Shown here: positions 23,049-34,904 of the stretch, piece after piece
Position numbering within the stretch: position 1 is the stretch's first letter
Layout: each line of letters opens with the position of its first letter
Source: Cephalopachus bancanus
Lineage: Eukaryota > Chordata > Mammalia > Primates > Tarsiidae
Assembly: GCA_027257055.1 (NCBI GenBank)
Contig: JAPVLO010000233.1
Span: 1,302,001-1,366,000, forward strand
Direction of reading: 5' to 3'
Length of the DNA: 64,000 nucleotides
The notes under the pieces: generated by a model
What the model saw: only the letters and a program-made list of their open reading frames with translations
Told to the model about the DNA's origin: nothing
Database searches by the model: none
Translations under genes and position numbers: made by a program

Positions 23049-24115
23049 TGTTTCTCTTGGGCAAATCATTTCTTCCTATGGAGCATCTGCATTGCCTGCC
23101 AATAAATTAATTGAACCATCAAGTCAGAATTCAATAGAATGCATTAATAGAGAACTTCTTTTGTGCCAGGACTGAGAGGTTGTGAAAAAGTTATTCTGTG
23201 TACCTATTCTTCCATTATTCAAGAATAGCTGGAGTTAAACAAAGAAAGGGTAAGAGACGTAAATAGCTATTTATGATGTTACCATAGCAGTTGAACTCTA
23301 AGAAAAGGCAGTCCTTTTTTCTGGGATTTTTAAAATGTATTTCCTTTCAATAAAATTTCATATTTCCCTTTGTTTCCCTTAAGAAACTAAAAACTTTCCT
23401 AAGGTTTTGTGAACACAGCATTAGAATAAGATTTATAAAGAAATTAAGTTATATCTTAAAATGATGAAAATATATATTTCCTTTCTCCTCTTCCTTCTCC
23501 TCTTCTACTACTTTCTTCCTCCTCTTCCTCTTCTTCTTCTTCTGTTTTCTCTCCATTTCTCTGTTCACTTTCTTATTGAAATTTGTTCTTATATTTTAAT
23601 TATCTACCAACTAAAGTATAGGAGTTATCCATTAATCTTTGGTAGTAGAGGGAAAAACCCAATGCAGTAACCCAACATATAAATATAATGCAAAATTTCA
23701 TTGTATCTGGATTGTTCTTGAAGGGGAAAATACTTTCCAAAAGTGATTAAAAAGATAACTGAGATGTTAATTTTAAGCAAGCCCTATCTGGCTTTTTGCT
23801 TAGAAAAGAAGGAAAATCTTTGCTTGGAAAAGAAGGGAAATTAAAAAAACAGAATAAAAAGAAAGAAAATATGAAAGGAAAGAAATTAAAACAGAAAGAA
23901 GGAATAAGATGTAAGAAGCACAATCAATTTATAGATAATTCTAAATAAGTATATATAGTTATAATAATGATGAGCAGTAGTTGCAAGCAAGAAAAGATTT
24001 AAATACAAACAGTTGGAAACATGAGAAAATATCTGAGCCAAAATGCTAAAAAAAAAAATTCTTACATTGTTAAGGGGAAGGGTAGAAACATTGATTAATT
24101 TAGAATATATTAAGT
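23049..24115. other. Unassigned AT-rich sequence with a CT-rich tract
   Basis: Contains a CTT/CCT-rich tract at about 23475-23565 and two adjacent copies of a unit near TTTGCTTRGAAAAGAAGG (about 23797-23842). No repeat family or coding signal recognised. Confidence 0.45.
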
Positions 24116-24117
24116 AA

Positions 24118-24275
24118 ATATAAAGGGATTGGCAGTAGTGGGACATTGCCAGGGGAGCGGGAGCACACAACATCAATAAGAGTACCCACACTTTACCTGT
24201 ATGAGGACCACATATGTACATAACTCTCATTTGTACCCCACATTTTAAAAATAAAATAAGATAAATTTTTTTAAA
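24118..24275 (+). mobile_element. Very short L1 3'UTR insertion
   Basis: About 150 bp: GGGATTGGCAGTAGTGGG, then TTTGTACCCCACATTTT and an A-rich end. Severe 5' truncation of the same L1 lineage. Confidence 0.75.
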
Positions 24276-24418
24276 AAAGAATATGAACATCTAATGATAA
24301 CATCTGAAAGACTAGAAACAAAAGGTAGAGGAAAATAAAAGGAATGAAGAAAACTCCATCCATTCAATAGAAGTCAATAGAGGAGAAAAAGATGCATACA
24401 AAGAACAAAAAAAGATTA

Positions 24419-24721
24419 AGCCGGACTCTGTGGCTCAGCCTGTAATCCTGCGCTTTTGGGAGACTGAGGTGGATTGCCTGAGCCCGCGGGTTCGAAACCC
24501 GCCTGGGCAGCGGGTTCAAGACCCACCTGGACAGCGAGACCTCAACTCTACAATAAATCCAAAAATCAGCCGGGCGTGGTAGCGCATGCCTGTAATTCCG
24601 GCTACTCGGAAGGCTGAGGTGGAAGGATCGCCAGAGCCCAGTGGGTCGAGGCTGCGGTGGCAGGCCACTGCACTCCAGTCTGGGCGATGGAGTGAAACTC
24701 CAACTCAAAAGTAAAAATTTT
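24419..24721 (+). mobile_element. Young-type dimeric Alu SINE with duplicated B box
   Basis: Flanked by the 12-bp repeat AAAAAAAGATTA (24407-24418 and 24722-24733). Carries the ACTTG deletion (GGACAGCGAGACC). A 24-bp unit containing the polymerase III B box is present twice in tandem (24486-24509 and 24510-24533). Confidence 0.93.
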
Positions 24722-24733
24722 AAAAAAAGATTA

Positions 24734-25065
24734 AAAAATAAATCCAAATATACTGATACTCACATTGTTATTTAAGTAAACTCCTTGTAGAAGATAGGAT
24801 CTCAGATTGGATTGTTTTCAATAAAGCAATCTGTTGTTTATAAAAATTATACGGAAGATATAACAAAGAAAGGTTGAAAGCAATGAGCTTTGGAATTAAA
24901 CGTGGTGAATTTAATACACAAGTTTACTTCTTTCTCCTACAATACTACCTTAAAAAAAAGAAAAGATGTAAAAGTGTAAACAGGAATAGAGATAACAGCA
25001 ATAAGATTGTGCTAACTGGGAGATAGATTAATATTAATTGGTCTTAAAGATGGAAAAAAATTGTT
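24734..25065. other. Unassigned AT-rich sequence
   Basis: Nothing recognised. Confidence 0.5.
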
Positions 25066-25384
25066 TGTTTTTTTTATTTTTATTTTTTAATTCTTTTAAT
25101 TTTTTATTTTTTTTGAGTTGGAGTCTCACTCCGTTGCCCAGACTGGAGTATAGTGGCTGCTCCCGGCCACCGCAGACTCAACCTGCTGGACTATGGCGAT
25201 CCTTCTGCCTCAGCCTTCCAAGTAGCTGGAATTACAGGCATGCACTACCACACCTGGCTGATTTTTTGATTTATTGTAGAGATGAGGTCTCGCTGCCCAG
25301 GAGGGTCTCGAACCCCCGGGCTCAGACAATCTACTCACCTCAGCCTCCCAAAGGCACGGGATTACAAGCTGACTGAGCCCGACT
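25066..25384 (-). mobile_element. Young-type dimeric Alu SINE
   Basis: Reads GTCTCGCTGCCCAGG, the reverse of the ACTTG-deleted left arm. Abuts a second SINE in the same orientation with TTGTTTGTTTTTTT at both joints. Confidence 0.9.
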
Positions 25385-25689
25385 TGTTTGTTTTTTTTTA
25401 GTTGGAGTCTCACTTTGTTACCCAGACTGGAGTGCCATGGCACACATGCTCACAGCCACCCACCCCAACATCAACTTACTGGGCTCTGGCAATCCTTCCA
25501 CCTCAGCCTCCCAAGTAGCTGGAACTACAGGCATGTGCTACCATGCCCAGCTAATTTTTTAAAATTTATTGTAGAGACAAAAATCTCACCAAGTTGCCCA
25601 GACTGGTCTCGAACCCATGGGCTCAGACAATCCACTCACCTCGGCCTCCCAAAGTGCTGGAATTATAGGCTGAGCCACCGAGCCCGGCC
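25385..25689 (-). mobile_element. Dimeric Alu SINE adjacent to the previous one
   Basis: Older subtype (AAGTTGCCC left arm retained). Complete, ending GAGCCCGGCC. Confidence 0.9.
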
Positions 25690-26937
25690 TAGAAAAGTTT
25701 TAAACCTAAAACAGCACTGGAGAAATCCTAGTGGAAGGCCAGAAGTGAGTCATTTTGCAGAATCCCAGATACAGGGGAAGTAGAAGCACCAGTCAACTCT
25801 GAAAACAGGGCACAGAGAAGGTAACAACAGAGAATTGGCTGAAAATCTATCAGAAGGAGTTAGACCTCTATATTCCCTTTTCTCCCCTTCAGCTGGATAA
25901 CTACCCTTTCCCAGCCTGAAAGGAGACTGGAGGTTTATGCTAAGATGAACTAAACCAGAAGTGCATTAACCTTGAGGACATTAAAGCAAAAATACTGAAC
26001 AGGGAGAACCTCAGCTCCCTCATCCCCAGCTTCACTCACAGGCAGGAAGTTAGAGAACTTCTGTCCGGTGAAATTGACCAAGAAAAGAGATCTACCAGGG
26101 AGAGATAGCATTATGACGCCGGCAAGAAGCAGCTAAAGTGAGCTTCTCCCAGAGAGTGAACCAAAATAGAGTGCCTCAGCACTGAGAGGAATGAGACCAG
26201 CAGCACACCTCATGACTCCCAGGAAAGCAACAAGATCCACAAATACAAAGAAGAGAAACATCAATCAGCCTAGATTGGAACCAGGCAGACTCACCTGAAC
26301 CACTGCACAACCCATGAGCAGCCAGATGCAGTGGGGGACGTAAGTGAGGGAAATTCAGGAATTCTGTGCTCCTGTCACAGACTTTGAAATCCCCCTGAAA
26401 CTTGCTGGACTCCAGCCCCTCACAGGAAACTGCCTTACCCACAGTATGTTCTGCCAAAACCCACATGGAGCAATGAAGGGGGAAAAAAAGCCTTGAGTGG
26501 ATCCAGTTGCCATTACCCAGGAACTCAACCCTTACTGACAGTTGCTTTCTAGTCAACCTGGGAGGAAACAAGAAGATCTGCCACTTTAATTGCCCCAAGA
26601 CCAAATTCCACTGCCCCAGAAAATTCCAGGCTGGGGCAGACTCCCATGAGAAGACCTGGGGACAGCCGCACTTTTGCATTCTGAATGCAGATGGCCTGAG
26701 GCTAAGACAGGAGGGTGGGACCCACTGCCCCAGCAACATTTCACTCCCCAGGCATACTCTTTTGTGTAGCCTACACAACACAGCAACATGATCCCAGTGG
26801 CCAAGACTCCTTCCCAAACTCCACTGAGGTAGCCAATTATGCACACAGGTGGGGAGCTTGAGCACATCCCACCCCCTATGCCCTCCTCAAAAACTCAAAA
26901 CGATCAGAGAACTTTGGTAGTTCAAACAGCCATGTGC

Positions 26938-27229
26938 AGCCAAGCTCAGTGGCTCAGTCTGTCATCCCAGCACTTTGGGAGGCCAAGGTGAGTGGATTGC
27001 CTGAACCCGTGGGTTCAAGACCAGCCCGGGCAACTTTGGTAAGACCTCATCTCTACAATAAATCAGAAAAATTAGCCAGGTGTGGTAGCGCCTGCCTGTA
27101 GTTCCAGCTACTTGGAAGGCTGAGGCAGAAGAATCACCAGAGCCCAGCAGATTGATGCTGGGGTGGCCATGAGTGTGGCATGGCACTCCAGCCTGGGCAA
27201 CAGAGTGAGACTCCAGCTCAAAAAAAAAA
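26938..27229 (+). mobile_element. Dimeric Alu SINE inside older L1
   Basis: AGCCATGT at 26928-26935 and 27230-27237 is its target duplication. Older subtype. Confidence 0.9.
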
Positions 27230-27699
27230 AGCCATGTCCATCGCCTAGGTCAGTTAGCAGCACAGACCCATAGCCATCATCACAGCTGGTTGTCTCCTAC
27301 AAGAGCCACCTCCTGGCCAAGGGTCAACTGGCATAGCTCATTACATATGATAAAATACGTCAGCTTTTGGAAAGGTCTGACCCCAGAACCCAGGTAACAC
27401 CACTACTCTCAAGCCACCCCAACCACTCAGAATGCCTTGAGTCTGTGCAGGTACCCAGCACAGCACTGCCACAGCTGGCACTTGAGGGACTCACCATACC
27501 AAGACTATATATAACCAAGGAAGCATTACAGTATCTATGTCAGGTCCCTGCCAATCTCAGATAAGAAAAAAATAGTCTACCCAAATAGGAAGGAACAAGA
27601 AAAATAATTCTGGCAATATGAAAAAAACAGAATTTTTCAATACCACTGAAAAACCACACTGACCCTTCAGCAGTGGACTTAACCATAATAAAATCTTTG

Positions 27700-28900
27700 A
27701 AGTTCCAGAGATGGAATTCAAAAGGGTGATTATAAAACTGTTCAATGAGATCCAGGAGAACATTGAAAACCAACATAAAGAAATTTTAAAAAACTATTCA
27801 GGATATGAAGGAAAAATTCTTCCAAGAGAGACACTTAAAAAAAAACTAGCTGAACTTGTGAAAATGGAAGACTCATCTGGGGAAGTACAAAATGCAGTAG
27901 AAATAGCAAAAAACATGGAACCAACCATGCTGCCCATCGAAGCTGGATTGGATTTTTAAAAATGGGCTACATATACACAATGAAATATTATGCAGCCATA
28001 AAGAAGGACAAACATACAGACTTCACAGCAACTTGAATGGATTAAAGTTGATCATACTCAGTGATCTATCACAGAAACAAAGAACAGAGTACCATATGTT
28101 CTCACTCCTAAACAGACCTTGAACAATTATCATAATACTATAAGAAAGGGATTGACAGTATTGGGAAACTGCCAGGGAAGAGGAGGTGAGATTGGCAGTT
28201 GAGGGAAACTTCTAGGGGAGGGAAGAGCATATCTCATCAACAAGGGCACCTGTATAATCAACTTCTGCATACCTAACCCTGAATTGTACTTCACATCTTT
28301 AAAAAAAATTTTTTTAAGACAAAATAAATAAATAATGGAAAGTTTTAATAGTAAACTAGAACAAGTAGAAGATAGGACCTAAAAACTTGAAGACAAGGCT
28401 TTCAAATTAATCCTGTCAGACAACAATAAAGAAAAAAGAATCAAGAGAATGAAACAAAGTTTCCAAGAACTATGGAATTATGTAAAACAACCAAATCTGA
28501 GATCCATGGGTGCTCCTGAAGAAAAGGAGAAAGCAACAGATTTGGAAAACCCATCAGAGTGATTAATTGAGGAAAACTTCCCTAGTCTTTCCAGAGATTT
28601 AAACATCCAAATACAAGAAGCCCAGAGAACTCCTGGAAGATTCATTGCAAAAAAGGTCATCTCCAGGGCGTATAGTTATCAGTTTATGCAAAGTTAAGAA
28701 AGAATTAAAAGAGCAGTGAGACAAAAGCATCAAATAATTTGCAAAATTAAACCTATCAGATTAACAGCAGACATCTCAGAGAAACCCTACATACCAGAAG
28801 GTATTTGGATCCTTATCTTCAGTCTCCTGAAACAGAATAACAGTCAGCCAAAGATTTTGTTTCCCACAAAACTAAGTTTCATAAATGAGGAGAAATAAAG
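27700..28900 (+). pseudogene. ORF1 remnant of the older L1, interrupted by another L1
   Basis: Upstream part at 27711-27906 (MEFKRVIIKLFNEIQENIEN, a coiled-coil-like start). Downstream part from about 28335 continues as a lysine- and glutamate-rich sequence (RIKRMKQSFQEL), then decayed RNA-binding regions to about 28900. The two parts are separated by a 416-bp insertion. Multiple stops and shifts; non-functional. Confidence 0.7.
27907..28322 (+). mobile_element. 5'-truncated L1 3' end inserted in the older L1
   Basis: Begins in the ORF2 C-terminal region (AACATGGAACCAACCATGC) and ends in the 3'UTR and an A-rich tail. It belongs to the same lineage as the 0.8-7.4 kb copy, so that lineage is younger than its host. 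Confidence 0.85.
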
Positions 28901-31900
28901 TCTTTCTCAGGCAAGCAAATGCTGAGGGAATTTGCAATCTTTAGACCAGCTCTGCAAGAAATATTCAAGGTAGTTCTAAGTGTTAAAATAAAAGTTTGAA
29001 ATATACCAGTAGAAAAACACTTGGAAACATAAATCTCACAGGGCTTATAGAACACCAGCACAATACAGAAAAAAAATGCACCAGGTGACAGCAAATATGA
29101 TGAGTGGAATAGTACCCTACATATCACTATTTACCCTGAAGGTAAATGGTCTCAGTGTCCCACTTAAAATATGTAAATTGGCAGAATAGATTTTTTAAAA
29201 ACCACAATCCAAAGATCTGCTGCCTTCAGGAGACCCACTTAACACACAAAGAGTTCTATAGATGCAAGATAAAGGAATGAAAAAATATTCTATGCAAATG
29301 GAAACCAAAAATGAGCAGGAGTAGCCATCCTCATATCAGATAAAGCAGACTTCAAATTAACAACAGTGAAAAAAGACAAGTAACGTTATTATTTGATGAT
29401 AAAGGAATCAACCTAACAAGAATATAAAACAAGTTTAAATATATATACACCTAACACCACAGCTCCCAGCTTTATAAAACAAATTCTACTAAGAAAGAGA
29501 TAGATAGCAATACAATAATAGTGAGAGACTTCAGCACTCACTCCATTGACAGCAATAGATAGATCATCGAGGCAGAAAGTTTACAAACACTGGAGTTAAA
29601 CTAGACCCTTGAACAAACGAATCCAGCAGACACCTACAGAACATTCTACCCCAAAACTACAGAATATACATTTTTCTCATCAGTGCATGGAACATTCTCC
29701 AAGACAGATCATACTATAGGCCATAAATCATGTCTCAATAAATTAAAAAATGTCAAAATTATGTCAAGAATCTTCTCTGACCACAGTAAAATAAAACTAG
29801 AAAGTAACTCCAAGAAGAGCTCTCAAAACCAAATACATGGAAATGAAACAATCTACCTCAAATGTTCTTTGACTCAACAATGAAATCAACATGGAAATTA
29901 AAAATAAATTCCTTGAAATAGTTAACAACAATGATACAAGTTATCAAAACCTTTGGGGTATAGACAAAGCTATGTTCAGAGGAAAATTTATAGCTCTTAA
30001 GACCTACATTAAAAAGACTGAAAGATCACATATTGACACCCTTACATGACACCTAAAGGAACTAGAAAAATACAAACCAAACCCAAACCTAGTAGAAGAA
30101 AAGAAATAAAAATCAGAGTAGAACTAAATGAAATTGAAACAACAACAAAAAAAACAAACAAGGGATCAATGTAACAAAAAGTTGGTTCTTTGAAAAGTTA
30201 AGCAAAATTGATAGACAGCTAGCTAAATTAAACAAGAAAAAAGGAAAACATTCAAATTAGCATTCAGAAATGAAAATGGAGATATTATAACTGATACCAT
30301 GGAAATAGAAAAGACCACCCAAGATTATCATGAACGCCCCCCCCCATGCAAACAAACTAGACAATCTAGAATAAATAGAAAAATTTTTGGAAACATACAA
30401 TCCTCCAACCTTCAACAAGGAAGAAATAGAAACCCTAAGCAGACAAATAACAAGTAGTGAGAATGAATCCATAATTTACAGTTCCCCTATAAAAAAAGTT
30501 CTAAGGCCTGATGAATTCACAACTGACGTCTACAAGACTTTCAAAGAGGAACTGGTACTGATTTTACTAAACCTATTTCATAACATTGAAAAGGAAAGAA
30601 TTCTCCCTAACTCATTCTACTGAGTCAATATCATCCTAATACCAAAACCAGAAAAAGACACAACAACAACAAAAAAAACTACAGACCAATATCCCTAATG
30701 AACATAGATGCAAAAATCCTCAACAAAATGCTAGCAAACCAAATTCAACATAGAAAAATATAATTCATACAATCAACTGGGTTGTACTCCAGAGATGTAG
30801 GGATAGTTCAACATACACAAGTCAATAAATATGATCCACCACATAAACAGAAACAAAAATTATATGATTATTTCAATAGATGCAGAAAAAGCATTTGATA
30901 AAATCTAGAATTCCTTCATGCTTAAAAAAACTTCAGCAAAATAGGCATAGAAAGGACATTCCTCAAAATAATAAAAACTATATATAACAAACCCTCAGTC
31001 AATGTCACCCTAAAGAGAGAAAAGTTAACACACTTCCCCTCAGAACTAGAACAAGGCAAGGATGCCAACTTTCACTCCTTCTATTCACAATAATACTGGA
31101 AGTCCTAGCCAGAGCAATCAGTCAAGAGAAAGAAATAAAGGATATGCAAATTAGAAATGAAGAAATCAAACTATCTCTGTATACTGACAATATGATCTTA
31201 TACCCAGAGAATCCCAAAGGCTCCTGGGCTTGATATATGAATTCAGTAAAGTCTTGGAATGGAAAATCAACATGCACAAATCAGTAGCTCTGCTATACAC
31301 CAATAGTGACCAAACTGAGAATCAAATGAAGAACTTAATTCCGTCTACAACAGCAGTCAAAAAGCTAAAATACCTAGGAAAAATGTACTGAGATGAGATG
31401 AAAGATCTCTAAAAGGAGAACTATAAAATTCTGATGAAAGAAATTGGAGAGAACACAAACAAATAGAAAAACTTTACATCCTCATGAATTGGAAGAATCA
31501 ACATTGTTAAAATGACCAAATCATTCAAAGTAATCTACAGATTCAATGCAATCCCTATCAAACTACCCATGTCATTAATCACAGAATTAGAAAAAACAAT
31601 TATAAAATTCATATGGAACCAAAAAAGAGTGAGAATAGTCAAAGTAACCCTAAGCAAAAGCAACATCACATTACCTGACTTCAACTTATACTCCAAGGCT
31701 ATAGTAATCAAAACAGCATGGTACTGGTACAAGAGCAGACACACAGACCAATAGAAAGGAACAGAGAATCTATAAACCCAAATACCTGCAACCAGCTGAT
31801 CTTCAACAAAGCAGACAGGAACACACACTGGAGAAAGGACACCCTATTCAAAAAATAATGTTGGGAAAATTGAATAATTTCACGCAGAAAATGAAACTGG

Positions 31901-32133
31901 GTCCCTATCTCTCACCAAATACAAAAATTAGCTCGAAATGGATTAAAGACTTAAAGACCATAAAGACTTAAATTAAAGGCCATAAAAATCCTAGTGGAAA
32001 ACCTAGGAAAATGTCTTCTGGATATTGGCCTAAGCAAAGAATGTATGACTAAAACACTAAAGCAAGTGCAACAAAAACAAAAATAAATAAGCAGGACTTA
32101 ATTAAACTAAAAAATCTGCTGCACAGCAAAATA

Positions 32134-32195
32134 AATACTCAACAGAATGCATAAGCAACCTATAGAATGGGAGAAGACATTCACAGACTATATAT
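32134..32195 (+). repeat. Source copy of a 62-bp inverted duplication
   Basis: This ORF2 segment occurs again, perfectly reversed and complemented, at 32810-32871. All 62 positions pair. Confidence 0.95.
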
Positions 32196-32728
32196 CTGGC
32201 AATGGACTAATATCCAGATTCTACAAAGAACTCAAACAAATCAGAGAAAAAAAGCAATTAACCCCATTAAAAAGTGAGAAAATAACATGAACAGATAGCT
32301 CTCAAAAGAAGATACACACGTGGCCAACAAACATGAAAAACACTCAACATCACTGAACATCAGGAAAATGTAAATTAAAACCACAATGAGATACTACTTT
32401 ATACCAATCAGAATGGCCGTTATTAAAAAAATAATTTAAAAATAGATGTTGGTGCAGATGTATTGAAAAAAAGAACACTTATACACTGTTGGTGGAAGTG
32501 CAAATTAGTACAACTTTTATGAAAATTGCTATGGAGATTTTTCAAAGAACTAAGAGTAGATCTACCATTCAACCCAGCAATCCCACTACTAGGTATCTAC
32601 CCAAAGGAACAGAGGTAATTATACAAAAAAAGACACTTGCATTTATATGTTTACTGCAACACAATTCACAATTGCAAACACGTGTAATCAACCGAAATGC
32701 TCATCGACTGATGAATGGATGATAAAAA

Positions 32729-32812
32729 ATATATATACATATATTATTATATTATATATAATATATACATATATAATTATATATACACATATATAATATA
32801 TATAATATAATA
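32729..32812. repeat. (TA)n-rich tract
   Basis: Alternating TATA/ATAC sequence where an ordinary L1 would have only a short TATATATACAC run. Expansion left of the inverted copy. Confidence 0.9.
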
Positions 32813-32877
32813 TATAGTCTGTGAATGTCTTCTCCCATTCTATAGGTTGCTTATGCATTCTGTTGAGTATTCCATCA
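32810..32877 (-). repeat. Inverted templated copy of upstream L1 plus a copy of downstream L1
   Basis: 32810-32871 is the exact reverse complement of 32134-32195. It runs directly into AGTATTCCATCA (32866-32877), the reverse complement of 32950-32961. The two inverted copies share AGTATT at the joint. Confidence 0.93.
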
Positions 32878-32879
32878 TG

Positions 32880-32884
32880 CGTGC

Positions 32885-32928
<44 letters not shown>

Positions 32929-32950
32929 ACACACACACCTGTGTGTGTGT
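32880..32950. repeat. (CA)n/(GT)n quasi-palindromic microsatellite
   Basis: GCACACGCACACAC... followed by ACACCTGTGTGTGTGTG. The two strand senses adjoin, making the base of a hairpin with the flanking TATTCCATC and GATGGAATA arms. Confidence 0.9.
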
Positions 32951-33330
32951 GATGGAATACTATTCAGGTGTAAAAAAGAATGAAATAATGTCTTTTGCAG
33001 CAACTTGGATAGAACTGGAGAACATCACCCTAAATGAGCGAATAAGGCATGGAAAAACCAAGGACCACATGCTCTCACCTGTAAGTGGGAGCTACACTAA
33101 GGAACTGCAAATGCATATAGAAAGGTATAACGGACATTGAAGACTCAGAAAGGAAAGGGTGGGAAAGAAGTTGAGGGATGAAAAATCACCTATAAGTTAC
33201 AATGTGCACAGATTGGGCTGGTGGACACACTTAAAACCCAGACTTACTTGCCACTATGCAAAGCATTCATGTAACCAACAACTATTGTACCCACTAAAGG
33301 TAGTGAAAGAAAAGACAAGAAAAGAAAAAA

Positions 33331-33611
33331 GATCTACCAACAATTGATACTACGCTATGGTCCCCCGGGGAGTCTTTCGGCCCATTGTTTTCAGTGAGCC
33401 TTGCTCATATGCTAAGAGCTTCTAGCCAGTGTTTTAGCATCATAGTCTTGAAATGAAAGAGTACCAGACATTTGTAGATTGCTGTAAACATGGAAGACAG
33501 AGGCCAAACAAACAAGTTGAGAAGAAAGAAAGAAAATAACAGTGAGGAAGCATAATAATGTAAATAAAGCAAAGAAGGAAACTTAGAAAAGAGATCTTTG
33601 TCATTAAACCT
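33331..33611. other. Unassigned sequence
   Basis: Between the end of the older L1 and an MLT1 LTR. Nothing recognised. Confidence 0.5.
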
Positions 33612-33990
33612 ATGTGGTTAGTTTCCTAGGGCTGCCAACCAATTACAGTAAATTGGTGGCTTGAAGCAATAGAAATGTATTCTCTGATAGTTTGAAAGCT
33701 AGAATTAAGAAATCAAGGTGTCAGCAGGGCCGCTCCCTCTGACACTTTGAGTAAAATCCTTCCTTGCTTCTTTCTAGCCTCTAGTAGTGGGCATCAATCC
33801 TTGCATTCATTGGCTTACAGGCGTCACTTCAATCTCTGCCTCTGTCCTTATGTGGTCTCCCTATGTGCCTGTCTTCTTATTAAGGACACTAGTCACATTG
33901 GACTAGGGCCTACCCTACTAGCTCATCTTAACTTGATTTTATGTATAAATACTCTGCTTCCAAACAAAGTCACACTGTAAAGTCTTGGAA
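33612..33990 (-). mobile_element. MLT1 (ERVL-MaLR) LTR
   Basis: Plus strand shows the reversed MLT1 signature: TTTCCTAGGGCTGCC, GAAATCAAGGTGTCAGCAGGG, CTTATTAAGGACACTAGTCA, CATCTTAACTTGATT. Old mammalian solo LTR; boundaries approximate. Confidence 0.75.
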
Positions 33991-34038
33991 GTAAGGACTT
34001 TAATGTATTAAAGGACACAGGTAACCCAAAACAATATA

Positions 34039-34898
34039 GAGGGGGGACCTCCCCAAACTAGAATTTATTTATTAAAAATTGTGTATTTATTCTTTTATGT
34101 TTAAATTTCAGTCACCTTAAAAGTACTCTCCATGAGATGCAGTACACCTGTTGAGACACTTTTTCGCCTGCTCAAAACAGTTTTTGAACTCTTCAATTTT
34201 GATTCCTTTTAGTGCTTCTGCTATTTTTTTGTTTTACCTCTTCCACAATGGCAAAATATTTTTCTTTCTTTCTTTCTTTCTTCTTTTTGAGTTGGAGTCT
34301 CACTCTGTCGCCTAGGCTGGAGTGCAGTGGCATGCACCCAGTCACCGCAGCCTTGACCTGCTGGGCTCAGGTGATTCTTCCACCTCAACCTTCCAAGTAG
34401 CTGGAACTACAGATGCACGCCACCACATCTGGCTAGTTTTTTGTGATTTACTGTAGAGACGAGGCCTCACCCAGTTGCCCAGGCTGGTCTCAAACCCACG
34501 GGCTCAGGCAATCTACTTGCCTTGGCCTCCCAAAGTGCTGGGATTACAGGCTGAGCCACTGTGCCCGGCCAATGTTTTTTTCTGAGTACTTTTTCCATCC
34601 AGGGAAACAAAATAAAGTCATTTGGGGTGAGATCAGGTGAATAAGGAATCATGCCATTTTTGGTCAAAAACTGCTGAACATTTAGCGTGATGTAGGCAGG
34701 TGCATTGTTGTGATGGAAGAATCAGTCACTTTTTTGCCAAAACTTGAGATGTTTCTTCCACAATGCAGCCTCTCACAACAATGCTAGCTGGTGCACTGAT
34801 AGTGATGAGTTCCTTGAGCACTTACCTAGAGAGGAAACCTGTACTTCAAGGGGTATGCCCTCCAAAAGATAGCTCCAGTTTGGGGGGGTTCCCCCTCA
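34039..34898 (-). mobile_element. Non-autonomous mariner-like element, copy 2, with transposase remnant
   Basis: Ends are inverted repeats: GAGGGGGGACCTCCCCAAACT on the left, and reversed right end GAGGGGGAACCCCCCCCAAACT, next to TA. The minus strand encodes [22 protein letters not shown] (about 34560-34660), the conserved YSPDLxPxDFxLFP catalytic signature of mariner transposases, preceded by an NNAPAY-like segment. About 555 bp without the SINE, against about 1.3 kb for an autonomous mariner, so it is an internally deleted derivative. Confidence 0.82.
34258..34570 (-). mobile_element. Dimeric Alu SINE inside mariner copy 2
   Basis: Complete dimer with a (TTTC)n-type tail (34258-34282). Inserted about 50 bp from the equivalent position of the SINE in copy 1. 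Confidence 0.9.
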
Positions 34899-34904
34899 TA
34901 TGGT

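Larger units (their letters stand above)
29130..33110 (+). pseudogene. ORF2 remnant of the older L1
   Basis: The endonuclease region is recognisable (LLPSGDPLNTQ-type text near 29220; SDHSK near 29780). Reverse transcriptase sequence follows from about 30390. The catalytic FADDM motif now reads YTDNM (31180-31194), so the second aspartate is lost. The C-terminal region is traceable to the WIELENITLNE stretch near 33010. Frames are short (at most about 80 codons) and interrupted throughout. Confidence 0.8.
25690..33330 (+). mobile_element. Older near full-length L1 (L1M-like), heavily interrupted
   Basis: 5'UTR-like region from about 25690 to 27690, ORF1 remnant, ORF2 remnant and a 3'UTR ending in an A/G-rich tail near 33330. 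It hosts a SINE (26938-27229), a 3' piece of a different L1 (27907-28322) and a rearranged AT/CA block (32730-32950). It is clearly more decayed than the L1 at 0.8-7.4 kb: frames are short and conserved catalytic residues are lost. The left boundary is uncertain because it abuts a SINE. Confidence 0.7.

Noticed and set aside
23461..23670. Membrane-like 69-codon frame
   Set aside because: Hydrophobicity arises from a CT-rich low-complexity tract; no supporting context.
26176..26865. 229-codon minus-strand frame
   Set aside because: Falls within the 5'UTR-like part of the older L1 and runs antisense to it; overlapped by other frames; no recognised domain.
32846..32952. Possible tandem array or CRISPR-like array
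   Set aside because: Plain CA/GT microsatellite in a eukaryotic L1; no spacers.
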